Positions 25,665 to 33,300 of a stretch of DNA of 64,000 nucleotides are shown piece by piece. A model generated the notes under the pieces. That model saw only the letters and a list, made by a program, of their open reading frames with translations. It did no database searches and was not told where the DNA came from. The translations under genes and the position numbers were made by a program. The DNA lies in the NCBI RefSeq assembly GCF_026342015.1, contig NZ_JAPENL010000001.1, positions 620,001-684,000 on the forward strand, read 5' to 3'. Within the stretch, counting starts at the first letter, position 1, and the number at the start of each line of letters is the position of its first letter. The stretch is from Micromonospora lupini (lineage in GTDB: Bacteria; Actinomycetota; Actinomycetes; Mycobacteriales; Micromonosporaceae).

Positions 25665-26567
25665 GTGGCGGACATCAATCACTTTGAGTACGGGTGGATC
25701 ACGCCCGCGCTGAGCTACGCGCTGTCCGTACTCGGTTCGGTCCTCGGGCTCGTCTGTGCCGGCCGCATCCGGACCGCCCGCACCGCCGGTCAGCGCGCCT
25801 GGTGGGGTCTGTTGGCCGCCTGGGCGCTCGGTGGCACCGCCATCTGGGCGATGCACTTCATGGCCATGCTCGGCTTCGCCGTCGACGGCGCCCGCATCCG
25901 GTACGACGTGCCCCTCACCGCCGCCAGCACCGCCATCGCGGTGGTCGCGGTCGGCATCGGCCTGGCCATCGTCGGCACCGGCCGGCTGAATCCGGTACGC
26001 CTCGTCGCCGGCGGCGTCTTCACCGGCGCCGGCGTCGCCGCGATGCACTACACAGGCATGGCGGCGATGCGCCTCAACGGCAGCCTCGGCTACGACAGCA
26101 CGCGCGTCATCCTCTCGGTGGTCATCGCGGTGGTCGCCGCGACCGTCGCCCTGTGGCTCGCGATGACAGTCCGGCGCGGCCTGGCGATCTTCGCGTCCGC
26201 GCTGGTCATGGGCGTCGCCGTGAACGGCATGCACTTCACCGGCATGAGCGCGCTGTCGGTGCACCTGCACGAACGCGCGGGAGGGGTGAGTGGCGCCGGA
26301 GTGAGCGCGCTTCTGGTGCCGATCGTCGTTGCGGTGATCTTCGGCGTGGTGGGGCTGCTCTACGCCCTGCTCGCCGCGCCCACCGACGACGACCTGGCCG
26401 CCGCCGCGTACCTCGACGCGCGCCGGGGACCGGAGCCGGCCCCGGCCGCGCCGGTGGCCGCCCCGGACCCGGTCGGGTTGCGCGCCCGGTCCACCCTCGG
26501 ACAGCCCGGCACCCCGTTCCCGTCGCGCCGGGAAACCCCTACGCGCCGGGACACCCCGTCGCGCTGA
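25665..26567 (+). CDS. MHYT-domain integral membrane sensor
   Basis: The 300-residue protein has seven membrane segments and three MHYT-type motifs, MHFMAM, MHYTGM and MHFTGM, each followed by Met/Ala, thought to bind copper and sense oxygen, CO or NO. Proteins with this domain usually carry GGDEF/EAL or kinase domains; here there is only a Pro/Arg-rich cytoplasmic tail (residues ~240-300) ending in repeats of RR(E/D)TP(T/S). GTG start with GGGGAGAG before it. The partner that would receive the signal is not evident. Confidence 0.88.
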   Translation: MADINHFEYGWITPALSYALSVLGSVLGLVCAGRIRTARTAGQRAWWGLLAAWALGGTAIWAMHFMAMLGFAVDGARIRYDVPLTAASTAIAVVAVGIGLAIVGTGRLNPVRLVAGGVFTGAGVAAMHYTGMAAMRLNGSLGYDSTRVILSVVIAVVAATVALWLAMTVRRGLAIFASALVMGVAVNGMHFTGMSALSVHLHERAGGVSGAGVSALLVPIVVAVIFGVVGLLYALLAAPTDDDLAAAAYLDARRGPEPAPAAPVAAPDPVGLRARSTLGQPGTPFPSRRETPTRRDTPSR

Positions 26568-26588
26568 CGCCGAGAGTCCGGGGGCCGA

Positions 26589-26957
26589 TCAGGCCCCCGG
26601 GACCCGGTCCAGGAAGCCGAGCACCTGGCTCAACCGCCCGTTGCCGTCCAGCACGGCGACGTCGAAGCCCACGATCGGCGCCTCGACGCCGTCGGGCCCC
26701 AGCTCCCAGGTGAACCGGACCTGGTCGTGGTGGCCGTCGACCGGGCCGTCCAGCCGGAACGTCATGCCGGGGAACTGGCCCTGCACGGCCGCGATCGTCG
26801 CGTCGACCGCCTCCCGGCCCTCGGCGACCGCCAGCGGGTCGACGTAGCGGGCGTCGGGGGCCCACACGTCGTCGATCGCCGCGCGGCGACGGGCCGGGTC
26901 GGTCTCGTTCCAGATCGCGATGTACCGCTCGGCCAGCGCGTCGAAGCTCGTACCCAT
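26589..26957 (-). CDS. SnoaL/NTF2-like small protein
   Basis: The 122-residue protein has the cone-shaped alpha+beta SnoaL pattern: LAERYIAIWNETDPARRRAAIDDVWAPDARYVDPL, EGREAVDATIAAVQGQFPGMTFRLDGPVDGHHDQVRFTWEL. Such proteins bind or isomerise small hydrophobic ligands. AGGAGAGAG precedes the ATG. It is divergent from an XRE-family regulator, a common arrangement in which the regulator controls the neighbour. Confidence 0.82.
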   Translation of the reverse strand: MGTSFDALAERYIAIWNETDPARRRAAIDDVWAPDARYVDPLAVAEGREAVDATIAAVQGQFPGMTFRLDGPVDGHHDQVRFTWELGPDGVEAPIVGFDVAVLDGNGRLSQVLGFLDRVPGA

Positions 26958-27041
26958 GGCTCTCTCCTCATCCTCGGGCGACGGGCGGCGGTGTGCGCCG
27001 CCCTCGGGAGAGATGCTCGCAACCGGCCCGGGACGCTGTCG

Positions 27042-27058
27042 ATTACGTCGGAGGTAAT
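27042..27058. promoter_or_regulatory. Inverted repeat in the SnoaL / XRE-regulator intergenic region
   Basis: ATTAC and GTAAT arms with a 7-nt centre lie 24 nt upstream of the regulator -10 box (TAGGGT, 27082-27087), which itself is 7 nt from the GTG start. It is a candidate operator for the regulator. Confidence 0.35.
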
Positions 27059-27094
27059 GGTCCGTGCGCCGACGCGGTCACTAGGGTCGGTCGC

Positions 27095-27913
27095 GTGACG
27101 ACGACGACCAGGCCGGTGCGACGGGTCGGAGAGCTGCTGCGCGACTGGCGCCAGAGCCGCCGGATGAGCCAACTGGACCTGTCGATCGAGACGGGGATCT
27201 CCGCCCGACACCTGAGCTTCGTGGAGACCGGCCGGTCCCGGCCGAGCCCCGAGCTGATCCTGCGCCTGGCCGAGCAGCTCGACGTACCGCTGGCGGACCG
27301 CAACACGATCCTGCTCGCCGGCGGGTACGCGCCCGCCTACCCCCGCCACGAGCTGGACGACCCGGAGCTGGCGCCGGTGCGTGCCGCCGTACGGCGGATC
27401 CTCGACGGCCACGGACCGTTCCCGGCGGTGCTCATCGACGGGCGCTGGCAGCTCGTCGAGGCCAACCCCGCGGTGGCGTTGTTCACAGACGGCGCGGCGC
27501 CGCACCTGCTCGCCCCTCCGGTCAACGTCCTGCGGCTCAGCCTGCACCCCGACGGCATGGCCCCGCGCATCGGCAACCTGCCCGAGTGGCGTACGCACCT
27601 GCTCGCCCGGCTGCGCCAGACGGCCGTCACCACCGGCGACGCGGCCCTGCACGACCTGCACGAGGAGCTGTGCGGCTATCCCGGCGACAACGGCCACCTG
27701 CCGGCAACTGACGACCCCGTCTCGCGGGTCGCCGTCGCACTCCGGTACCGCCACCACGGCCGGGAGTTGTCCTTCCTCAGCACCACCACCGTGTTCGGCA
27801 CCCCGCTCGACGTCACAGTCGCCGGACTGGCCGTCGAGTCGTTCTTCCCCGCCGACGCGGCGACGCTGCGCGCCCTCGGCGTACCTGGCGGCGGCGCGGT
27901 CCCACCGAGCTGA
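27095..27913 (+). CDS. XRE-family regulator with MmyB-like ligand domain
   Basis: The 272-residue protein has an N-terminal helix-turn-helix (GELLRDWRQSRRMSQLDLSIETGISARHLSFVETGRS is the HTH and recognition helix region) and a C-terminal MmyB-like PAS domain (VLIDGRWQLVEANPAVALF, VNVLRLSLHPDGMAPRI, LPEWRTHLLARLRQ, STTTVFGTPLDVTVAGLAVESFFPAD). Related proteins bind fatty acid-like ligands. TAGGGT 7 nt upstream indicates a leaderless start. It probably represses itself and the divergent SnoaL gene; the deoxysugar operon begins 96 nt downstream. Confidence 0.88.
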   Translation: MTTTTRPVRRVGELLRDWRQSRRMSQLDLSIETGISARHLSFVETGRSRPSPELILRLAEQLDVPLADRNTILLAGGYAPAYPRHELDDPELAPVRAAVRRILDGHGPFPAVLIDGRWQLVEANPAVALFTDGAAPHLLAPPVNVLRLSLHPDGMAPRIGNLPEWRTHLLARLRQTAVTTGDAALHDLHEELCGYPGDNGHLPATDDPVSRVAVALRYRHHGRELSFLSTTTVFGTPLDVTVAGLAVESFFPADAATLRALGVPGGGAVPPS

Positions 27914-27962
27914 CCGAGGTGATCCCGCCGTGCCGGGCGCGGGACGTGTCGGTGTTGAATGC

Positions 27963-27981
27963 GGGGGTGTCCGCCACCCCC
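27963..27981 (+). other. Leader hairpin before the FAH-SDR-lut operon
   Basis: GGGGGTG / CACCCCC with a 5-nt loop lies 28 nt before the FAH start and just upstream of its GGAGGAG ribosome site. It may terminate the regulator transcript or stabilise the operon mRNA. Confidence 0.35.
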
Positions 27982-28009
27982 GGTCAGCCCGGACACGGAG
28001 GAGAGTGAG

Positions 28010-28861
28010 ATGAACTTCCAGCGCCTCGGCCCGAGCGGCCAGGAGATCCCTGTCGTCCAGCGCGACGGTACGACCTTCGACCTGCGGCCGCTCACCGCCG
28101 ATCTGGACGGGGCGTTCTGGGCGTCGGACGGGATCGCGCGGACGCGGGTCGCGCTCGACGGTGGCGAGCTGGCCGAGTTGCCCGACGCGGACAACCTGCG
28201 GGTGGGCGCGCCCGTCGCCCGGCCCAACAAGATCGTCTGCATTGGACTCAACTACCGCGACCACGCGGCGGAGACGGGTGCGGCGCTGCCCGCCGAGCCG
28301 GTGGTCTTCATGAAGGACCCGATGACAGTCGTCGGGCCGTACGACGACGTTCTCGTTCCGCGCGGCTCGACGCAGACCGACTGGGAGGTCGAACTCGCTG
28401 TCGTCGTCGGCACGACAGTCCGCTACGCCGACTCCCCGGACGAGGCCATGCGGCACATCGCGGGGTACGCGGTGTCGCACGACGTCTCCGAGCGCGGGTT
28501 CCAGTTGGAGCGCGGGGGCCAGTGGGACAAGGGCAAGAGCTGCGAGACCTTCAACCCGCTGGGGCCGAGCCTCGTGCCCGCCGACGAGGTCGACGACCCG
28601 CAGTCGCTGCCGCTGCGGTTGTGGGTGAACGGGGTTCTGCGTCAGGACGGGTCCACCAAGGACATGATCTTCCCGGTCGCGCACGTCGTCTGGTACCTCA
28701 GCCAGTTCATGGTCCTGTACCCCGGCGACGTCATCAACACGGGCACCCCGGCCGGGGTGGCCCTGGGCCTGCCGGATCACCCGTACCTGCGCGCCGGCGA
28801 CGTGGTGGAGTTGGAGGTCGCCGGCCTGGGCCGGGCACGCCAGACGCTGGTGCCGGCGTGA
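28010..28861 (+). CDS. Fumarylacetoacetate hydrolase-family protein (candidate 2,4-diketo-3-deoxy-L-fuconate/rhamnonate hydrolase)
   Basis: The 283-residue protein has the FAH family core CIGLNYRDHAAETG, VVFMKDPMTVVGPYDDV, the metal ligands around TDWEVELAVVVG and YAVSHDVSER, then GQWDKGKSCETFNPLGPSLV and GDVINTGTPAGVALG. The protein closely resembles hydrolases that cut C-C bonds of diketo acids. In the operon with an SDR and LutABC, the best reading is cleavage of 2,4-diketo-3-deoxy-L-fuconate or -rhamnonate to pyruvate and L-lactate. GGAGGAG precedes the ATG. The SDR start overlaps its stop. Confidence 0.85.
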   Translation: MNFQRLGPSGQEIPVVQRDGTTFDLRPLTADLDGAFWASDGIARTRVALDGGELAELPDADNLRVGAPVARPNKIVCIGLNYRDHAAETGAALPAEPVVFMKDPMTVVGPYDDVLVPRGSTQTDWEVELAVVVGTTVRYADSPDEAMRHIAGYAVSHDVSERGFQLERGGQWDKGKSCETFNPLGPSLVPADEVDDPQSLPLRLWVNGVLRQDGSTKDMIFPVAHVVWYLSQFMVLYPGDVINTGTPAGVALGLPDHPYLRAGDVVELEVAGLGRARQTLVPA

Positions 28862-29607
28862 GCGCGGAGTTCGCCGGGCTGGCCGCGCTCGTCACTGGTG
28901 GCTCCTCCGGGATCGGCCGCGCCACCGCCGTGGAGTTGCATGAGCGGGGTGCCCGGGTGGCCGTCCTCGACCTCGACCCGAGCGGTCTGCCGGAGGGCGT
29001 CGCCGGCTTCGCCGCCGACGTGTCGAGCCGCCCGTCGGTGCAGGAGGCGGTCACCGCTGCCGCCGACGCGCTCGGCGGCATCGACGTGGTGGTCAACAAC
29101 GCCGGGATCGGCGCGACCGGAACAGTCGCCGACCAGACCGACGACGAGTGGCACCGCGTGCTCGACGTCAACGTGGTCGGCATGGCGCGCGTCGTCAGCG
29201 CGGCCCTGCCCTGGCTGCGCCGCTCGGCGCACGCGTCGGTCGTCAACATCTCGTCCATCGCCGCGCTCAACGGTCTGCCCGGCCGGGCGCTCTACTCGGC
29301 CAGCAAGGGCGCCGTGCTGTCGCTGACCCTCGCCATGGCCACCGACCACGTCCGCGAGGGCATCAGGTTCAACTGCGTCTGCCCCGGCACGGCCGACACG
29401 CCCTGGGTGGGACGGCTGCTGGCGCAGGCGGACGACCCGGCCGCCGAACGCGTGGCGCTACAGGCCCGCCAGCCCATCGGACGACTTGTCACACCGAAGG
29501 AGGTCGCGAACGCGATCGTCTACCTCGCGTCGCCGCTCTCGGCGTCGACCACGGGTACGGTGTTGGACGTCGACGGTGGGGTCACCCATCTGCGGGTCCG
29601 ACCGTGA
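28858..29607 (+). CDS. Short-chain dehydrogenase (candidate 2-keto-3-deoxy-L-fuconate dehydrogenase)
   Basis: The 249-residue classical SDR has TGGSSGIGRA for NAD(P), VLDLDPSGLP with an Asp after beta-2 favouring NAD, NNAGIG, VVNISSIAA (catalytic Ser), YSASKGAV (Tyr/Lys) and the C-terminal VLDVDGGVTH. Its GTG overlaps the FAH stop by 4 nt. By analogy with the non-phosphorylative fucose/rhamnose route it would oxidise 2-keto-3-deoxy-L-fuconate (or rhamnonate) at C4 to the FAH substrate. L-fucose dehydrogenase activity is the main alternative. Confidence 0.85.
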   Translation: MSAEFAGLAALVTGGSSGIGRATAVELHERGARVAVLDLDPSGLPEGVAGFAADVSSRPSVQEAVTAAADALGGIDVVVNNAGIGATGTVADQTDDEWHRVLDVNVVGMARVVSAALPWLRRSAHASVVNISSIAALNGLPGRALYSASKGAVLSLTLAMATDHVREGIRFNCVCPGTADTPWVGRLLAQADDPAAERVALQARQPIGRLVTPKEVANAIVYLASPLSASTTGTVLDVDGGVTHLRVRP

Positions 29608-29626
29608 CGACGGGCGGGGGTGTGCG

Positions 29627-30394
29627 GTGCGGATCGCGCTGTTCGTGACCTGCCTGGCCGACACCATGTTCCCGCAGGCGGCCACCGCGACCGTGCGGCT
29701 GCTGGAACGGCTCGGCCACGAGGTGGTCTTCCCGACCGAGCAGACCTGCTGCGGGCAGATGCACGTCAACACCGGCTACCAGCGCGAGGCCGTTCCCCTG
29801 GTACGCCGGCACGTGCGGGTCTTCGACCCCTACGACGTGATCGTCGCGCCGTCGGGCTCCTGCGTCGGGTCGGTGCGCCACCAGCACGCGACGGTGGCCC
29901 GGCGGGCGGGCGACGTACGGCTGGCCAGCCGGGCCGAGTCGGTGGCCGAGCGGACGTACGAGCTGTCCGAGCTGCTCGTCGACGTGCTCGGGGTGACCGA
30001 CGTGGGCGCGTACTACCCGCACCGGGTCACCTACCATCCGACCTGCCACTCCCTGCGGATGCTGCGGGTGGGGGACCGGCCGCGACAGTTGCTGGGCGCG
30101 GTGCGCGGGCTCGACCTGGTCGAGTTGCCGGCGGCGGAGCAGTGCTGCGGGTTCGGCGGCACGTTCGCCGTGAAGAACCCGGAGACGTCCACGGCGATGC
30201 TTGCGGACAAGATGCGCCACGTGCTCTCCACCGGGGCCGACGTGTGCGCCGCCGGAGACGTCTCGTGTCTCATGCACATCGGCGGCGGGCTGTCGCGGCT
30301 GCGGACCGGGGTGCGCACCGTGCACCTCGCCGAGATCCTGGCCTCGACCGAGCAGAGCGGCACGGTCAGCGTCGCGTCGGCGGGCCGGTCGTGA
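29627..30394 (+). CDS. lutA: L-lactate oxidation protein LutA (CCG-domain Fe-S protein)
   Basis: LutA is one of three proteins that oxidise L-lactate to pyruvate. The 255-residue protein starts with FVTCLADTMFPQAATATV and has the two cysteine-rich CCG repeats, EQTCCGQMHVNTGYQREA and AAEQCCGFGGTFAVKNPETS, that bind the Fe-S cluster/heterodisulfide-reductase-like centre. GTG 29627 follows the SDR by 19 nt; the stop overlaps lutB by 4 nt. Confidence 0.93.
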   Translation: MRIALFVTCLADTMFPQAATATVRLLERLGHEVVFPTEQTCCGQMHVNTGYQREAVPLVRRHVRVFDPYDVIVAPSGSCVGSVRHQHATVARRAGDVRLASRAESVAERTYELSELLVDVLGVTDVGAYYPHRVTYHPTCHSLRMLRVGDRPRQLLGAVRGLDLVELPAAEQCCGFGGTFAVKNPETSTAMLADKMRHVLSTGADVCAAGDVSCLMHIGGGLSRLRTGVRTVHLAEILASTEQSGTVSVASAGRS

Positions 30395-31851
30395 CCCGCC
30401 GGACGTTCCTCGGCATGCCGACGACCACGCCACCGGTGACCGCCCCGACGGGAGTGGGGCACCTGCGCGGCGACGAGTCGTTCCCGACCGCCGCGCGGCG
30501 CAGCCTGGCCGACCCGCAACTGCGGCGCAACCTCCGCCACGCCACGACGACGATCCGCGCCAAGTCCGCGGGGGTGATCGCCGAACAGTCGGACTGGGAG
30601 CAGTTGCGCACGGCGGGCGCGGCCATCAAGGCCGACACCCTGCGCCGCCTGCCGGACCTGCTGGAACAGCTCGAAGAGAAGGTCACCGGGGCCGGCGGGG
30701 TCGTGCACTGGGCCGCGGACGCCGTCGAGGCCAACCGCGTCGTCACCGACCTCGTCCGGGCGACCGGCGCGGACCGGGTCATCAAGGTCAAGTCCATGGC
30801 GACCCAGGAGATCGGCCTCAACGAGGCCCTCGAAGCGGCCGGGATCACCGCCGTCGAGACCGACCTCGCGGAGCTGATCGTGCAGCTCGGCGACGACCGG
30901 CCGAGCCACATCCTGGTGCCCGCGATCCACCGCAACCGGGCCGAGATCCGGGAGATCTTCCTCCGCGAGATGCCCGGCGTCGACCCCGCGCTCACCGACG
31001 ACCCGACGGCCCTCGCGGCCGCCGCGCGCCGGTTCCTGCGCGAAACCTTCCTGAGTACGCCTGTGGCCGTGTCCGGCGCGAACTTCGCCGTCGCCGAGAC
31101 GGGCACCCTGGCCGTGGTGGAGTCCGAGGGCAACGGCCGGATGTGCCTGACCCTGCCGGAAACCCTCATCACCGTGATGGGCGTGGAGAAGGTGGTGCCG
31201 ACCTGGCGCGACCTGGAGGTCTTCCTCCAACTACTGCCCCGGGCGTCGACCGGGGAGCGAATGAACCCGTACACCTCGATGTGGACGGGCGTGACCCCGG
31301 GCGACGGGCCGCAGACGTTCCACCTCGTGCTGCTCGACAACGGGCGCAGCGCGGTCCTCGCCGACGAGGTCGGCCGGCAGGCGCTGCGGTGCATCCGCTG
31401 CTCGGCGTGCCTCAACGTGTGCCCGGTCTACGAGCGCGCCGGCGGCCACGCCTACGGGTCGGTGTACCCGGGGCCCATCGGGGCGGTGCTGTCGCCCCAG
31501 CTCACCGGCATCGAGGACAACGCGTCCCTGCCGTACGCGTCGACGCTCTGCGGCGCCTGCTACGACGCCTGCCCGGTCAAAATCAACATCCCGGAGCTGC
31601 TGGTGCACCTGCGTGCCGAGGCCGTCGAGTCGCGACCGCGGCCCACCGCCGAGTCGATCGCGATGGCGGCGGCCGCGTACACGATGGACCGTCCCCGGCT
31701 GTACGCGGCCGGACAGCGCGCCGCCCGGCTGAGCCGGCTCGCCGGCCGGCGTGGTCGAGGGCTGCCCCCACCGCTGAACGGCTGGACCGCCAGCCGGGAC
31801 CTGCCGGAGCCGCCGGCGCAGACGTTCCGCGAATGGTGGGCCGGGCGGTGA
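30391..31851 (+). CDS. lutB: L-lactate oxidation iron-sulfur protein LutB
   Basis: The 486-residue protein has the LutB/YkgF domain (VIKVKSMATQEIGLNEALE, TGTLAVVESEGNGRMCLTLPE, GVEKVVPTWRDLEVFLQLL) and two 4Fe-4S clusters (CIRCSACLNVCPVYE and CGACYDACPVKINIPELL). It transfers electrons from lactate to a quinone or other carrier in the membrane chain. GTG start overlaps lutA. The first ~25 residues are a poorly conserved extension. Confidence 0.94.
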   Translation: MTRRTFLGMPTTTPPVTAPTGVGHLRGDESFPTAARRSLADPQLRRNLRHATTTIRAKSAGVIAEQSDWEQLRTAGAAIKADTLRRLPDLLEQLEEKVTGAGGVVHWAADAVEANRVVTDLVRATGADRVIKVKSMATQEIGLNEALEAAGITAVETDLAELIVQLGDDRPSHILVPAIHRNRAEIREIFLREMPGVDPALTDDPTALAAAARRFLRETFLSTPVAVSGANFAVAETGTLAVVESEGNGRMCLTLPETLITVMGVEKVVPTWRDLEVFLQLLPRASTGERMNPYTSMWTGVTPGDGPQTFHLVLLDNGRSAVLADEVGRQALRCIRCSACLNVCPVYERAGGHAYGSVYPGPIGAVLSPQLTGIEDNASLPYASTLCGACYDACPVKINIPELLVHLRAEAVESRPRPTAESIAMAAAAYTMDRPRLYAAGQRAARLSRLAGRRGRGLPPPLNGWTASRDLPEPPAQTFREWWAGR

Positions 31852-32447
31852 CCTCCCGGGACCTCGTCCTCGGCCGGCTGCGGGCCGCGCTCGCCGCCGA
31901 CACCGCCGCGCCTGTCGACGTGCCCCGCGACTACCGCCAGGCCGCCGCCGTGGACCTCGACCAGTTGGCGCAGCGGCTTGCCGACTACCGGGCCCACGTG
32001 CACCGGGTCGCCGAGGGCGCCGTGGCCGACACGATCGCCGACCTCCTGCCGGCGGGCGGCACCGTCGTCGTACCGCCGGGTCTGCCGCCGGCCTGGCTGC
32101 CGCCGACGGTGACCGCGCTGCCCGACGACGGCCTCGACCACGCGCGGATCGGCGCCGCCGACGCCGTCGTCACCGCAGCGGCCGTCGCCATCGCCCAGAC
32201 CGGAACTGTCGTCCTCGACGCCTCGCCCGACCAGGGACGCCGGGTGCTCAGCCTCCTGCCGGACCGGCACGTGTGCGTGGTCCGCGCCGACCAGGTGGTG
32301 GCCACCGTGCCCGAGGCCCTCGCCCGACTGACGCCACACCGCCCGCTGACCTGGATCAGCGGGCCGTCGGCGACAAGCGACATCGAGCTGATCCGCGTCG
32401 AGGGAGTGCACGGCCCGCGCCAACTGCACATCATCCTGCTGCCCTGA
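31848..32447 (+). CDS. lutC: L-lactate oxidation protein LutC
   Basis: The 199-residue LUD-domain protein shows the family end section AIAQTGTVVLDASPDQGRRVLSLLPDRHVCVV, PLTWISGPSATSDIELIRVEGVHGPRQLHIILL. GTG 31848 overlaps the lutB stop by 4 nt and is preferred over ATG 31833 inside lutB. It completes LutABC, and no terminator with a T-run follows. Confidence 0.93.
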   Translation: MTSRDLVLGRLRAALAADTAAPVDVPRDYRQAAAVDLDQLAQRLADYRAHVHRVAEGAVADTIADLLPAGGTVVVPPGLPPAWLPPTVTALPDDGLDHARIGAADAVVTAAAVAIAQTGTVVLDASPDQGRRVLSLLPDRHVCVVRADQVVATVPEALARLTPHRPLTWISGPSATSDIELIRVEGVHGPRQLHIILLP

Positions 32448-32517
32448 CCAGCGTCTCCTACTCGGTCATTCGCCGACCCGTCCGAGCGCGCCGCCCTGGA
32501 CGGGTAGGTCCTGACTC

Positions 32518-32543
32518 GGGCTGGGGCTGGGGCTGGGGTGGGG
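32518..32543 (+). other. G-quadruplex-forming motif
   Basis: One GGG and four GGGG runs are separated by loops of 1-2 nt (CT, CT, CT, T). It lies about 70 nt after lutC on the coding strand, so it could form in DNA or in the lut mRNA 3' end. Confidence 0.6.
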
Positions 32544-32598
32544 TTGCGGCGAAGGGCGCTGGCCATCCGCTGTGGCTGCCCGCCGTGTCGATGTGCTG

Positions 32599-32650
32599 GT
32601 GAGCGGTATACCTCAGAGGTATGAATATGACTCTGAGGTATACCGCTCAC
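32599..32650. repeat. Perfect 20-bp inverted repeat (operator-like or terminator-like)
   Basis: Arms 32599-32618 and 32631-32650 are perfectly complementary around a 12-nt AT-rich loop. Each arm contains GGTATACC, itself palindromic, and ATACCTC/GAGGTAT half-sites recur inside and in the loop, as in multi-site operators. There is no T-run. Confidence 0.75.
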
Positions 32651-32709
32651 GCCCGCGTCCGCCCCCACTGAGGTGACCGACGGTCACCCGCCGGCCCCGC
32701 GCGACGCCA

Positions 32710-32922
32710 CCGCCTCAGCTTTCCGGCACCGGGGGTCGCAGCGACGATTGCCGTGCGCGGCGCGTGGGGATATCCGGACGCCTGGCGTGGCGCCGTCGCC
32801 GCAGTGGCGGTGGCCCGCGCCAGCAGGTCCGTCGCCTCCTCGTCGTCTTCCCGCGACAACGCCCAGACCAGCCCGCGCAGAAGGCGGTCCGAGTCGTCGT
32901 GGACCGTATGGTGGATCAGTGA
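32710..32922 (-). pseudogene. Possible remnant of a conserved gene (HEAT-like/DUF4132-like segment)
   Basis: Reading the minus strand in one frame from the stop at 32925 gives DDSDRLLRGLVWALSRED then DEEATDLLARATATAATA, which looks like a real helical repeat segment, not random GC-rich translation. It then decays into low-complexity sequence, has no start codon upstream and is cut by the NIPSNAP promoter. The family name is a guess from the pattern. Confidence 0.28.
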
Positions 32923-33230
32923 TCACCTGCGTCGTGCACTACACCATCGACCCCGCGCAGATCGATGCGTTCGAACGGTTCGCCCGCGCGTGGATGCGGC
33001 TCGTGGCCCGGCACGGCGGCGTGCACCACGGCTACTTCCTGCCCGCCGAGGGCGCCAGCGACCGGGCCGAGGCGCTGTTCAGCTTCGAGAGCCTTGCCTC
33101 CTACGAGCGGTACCGGACCCGGTTCGGCACCGACCCGGAGTTCGTCGCGGCCGACCGCATCCGCGACGAGTCGGGTTGTGTGGTGCGCTACGAGCGGACG
33201 TTCATGCGCCCGCTCCTGCCCACCGACTGA
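32919..33230 (+). CDS. NIPSNAP-family protein
   Basis: The 103-residue protein has the dimeric alpha+beta barrel pattern of NIPSNAP proteins: ITCVVHYTIDPAQIDAFERFARAWMRLV, HHGYFLPAEGASDRAEALFSFESLASYERYR. The function is unknown. GTG 32919 is chosen because TATGGT lies 6 nt upstream and the conserved domain begins directly; a longer frame from 32673 codes for low-complexity sequence. Confidence 0.85.
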   Translation: MITCVVHYTIDPAQIDAFERFARAWMRLVARHGGVHHGYFLPAEGASDRAEALFSFESLASYERYRTRFGTDPEFVAADRIRDESGCVVRYERTFMRPLLPTD

Positions 33231-33242
33231 GCACACGCGCCG

Positions 33243-33300
33243 CGCTGAACACGGGCCGTGCGGGGAGGGTGGACCCCGCACGACCCGTGCCCGTTCAGCG
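33243..33300. terminator. Terminator hairpin between convergent NIPSNAP and xylanase genes
   Basis: The outer arms CGCTGAAC (33243) and GTTCAGCG (33293-33300) plus ACGGG/CCCGT and CGTGCGGGG/CCCCGCACG inner blocks form a long stem with one 4-nt bulge. It includes the xylanase stop codon. Confidence 0.7.

Larger units (their letters stand above)
32448..32918. other. 471-nt gene-free region between lutC and the NIPSNAP gene
   Basis: It contains a five-run G-quadruplex motif (32518-32543), a perfect 20-bp inverted repeat (32599-32650), a probable minus-strand gene remnant (about 32710-32922) and the -10 box of the NIPSNAP gene (TATGGT, 32907-32912, 6 nt before the GTG). No intact gene was found. 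Confidence 0.6.

Noticed and set aside
27944..27966. TGTCGGTG resembling the first half of a PafBC/RecA-NDp promoter before the FAH operon
   Set aside because: At the required 8-nt distance the sequence is GGGGGT, not TAGNNT, so the second half is missing.
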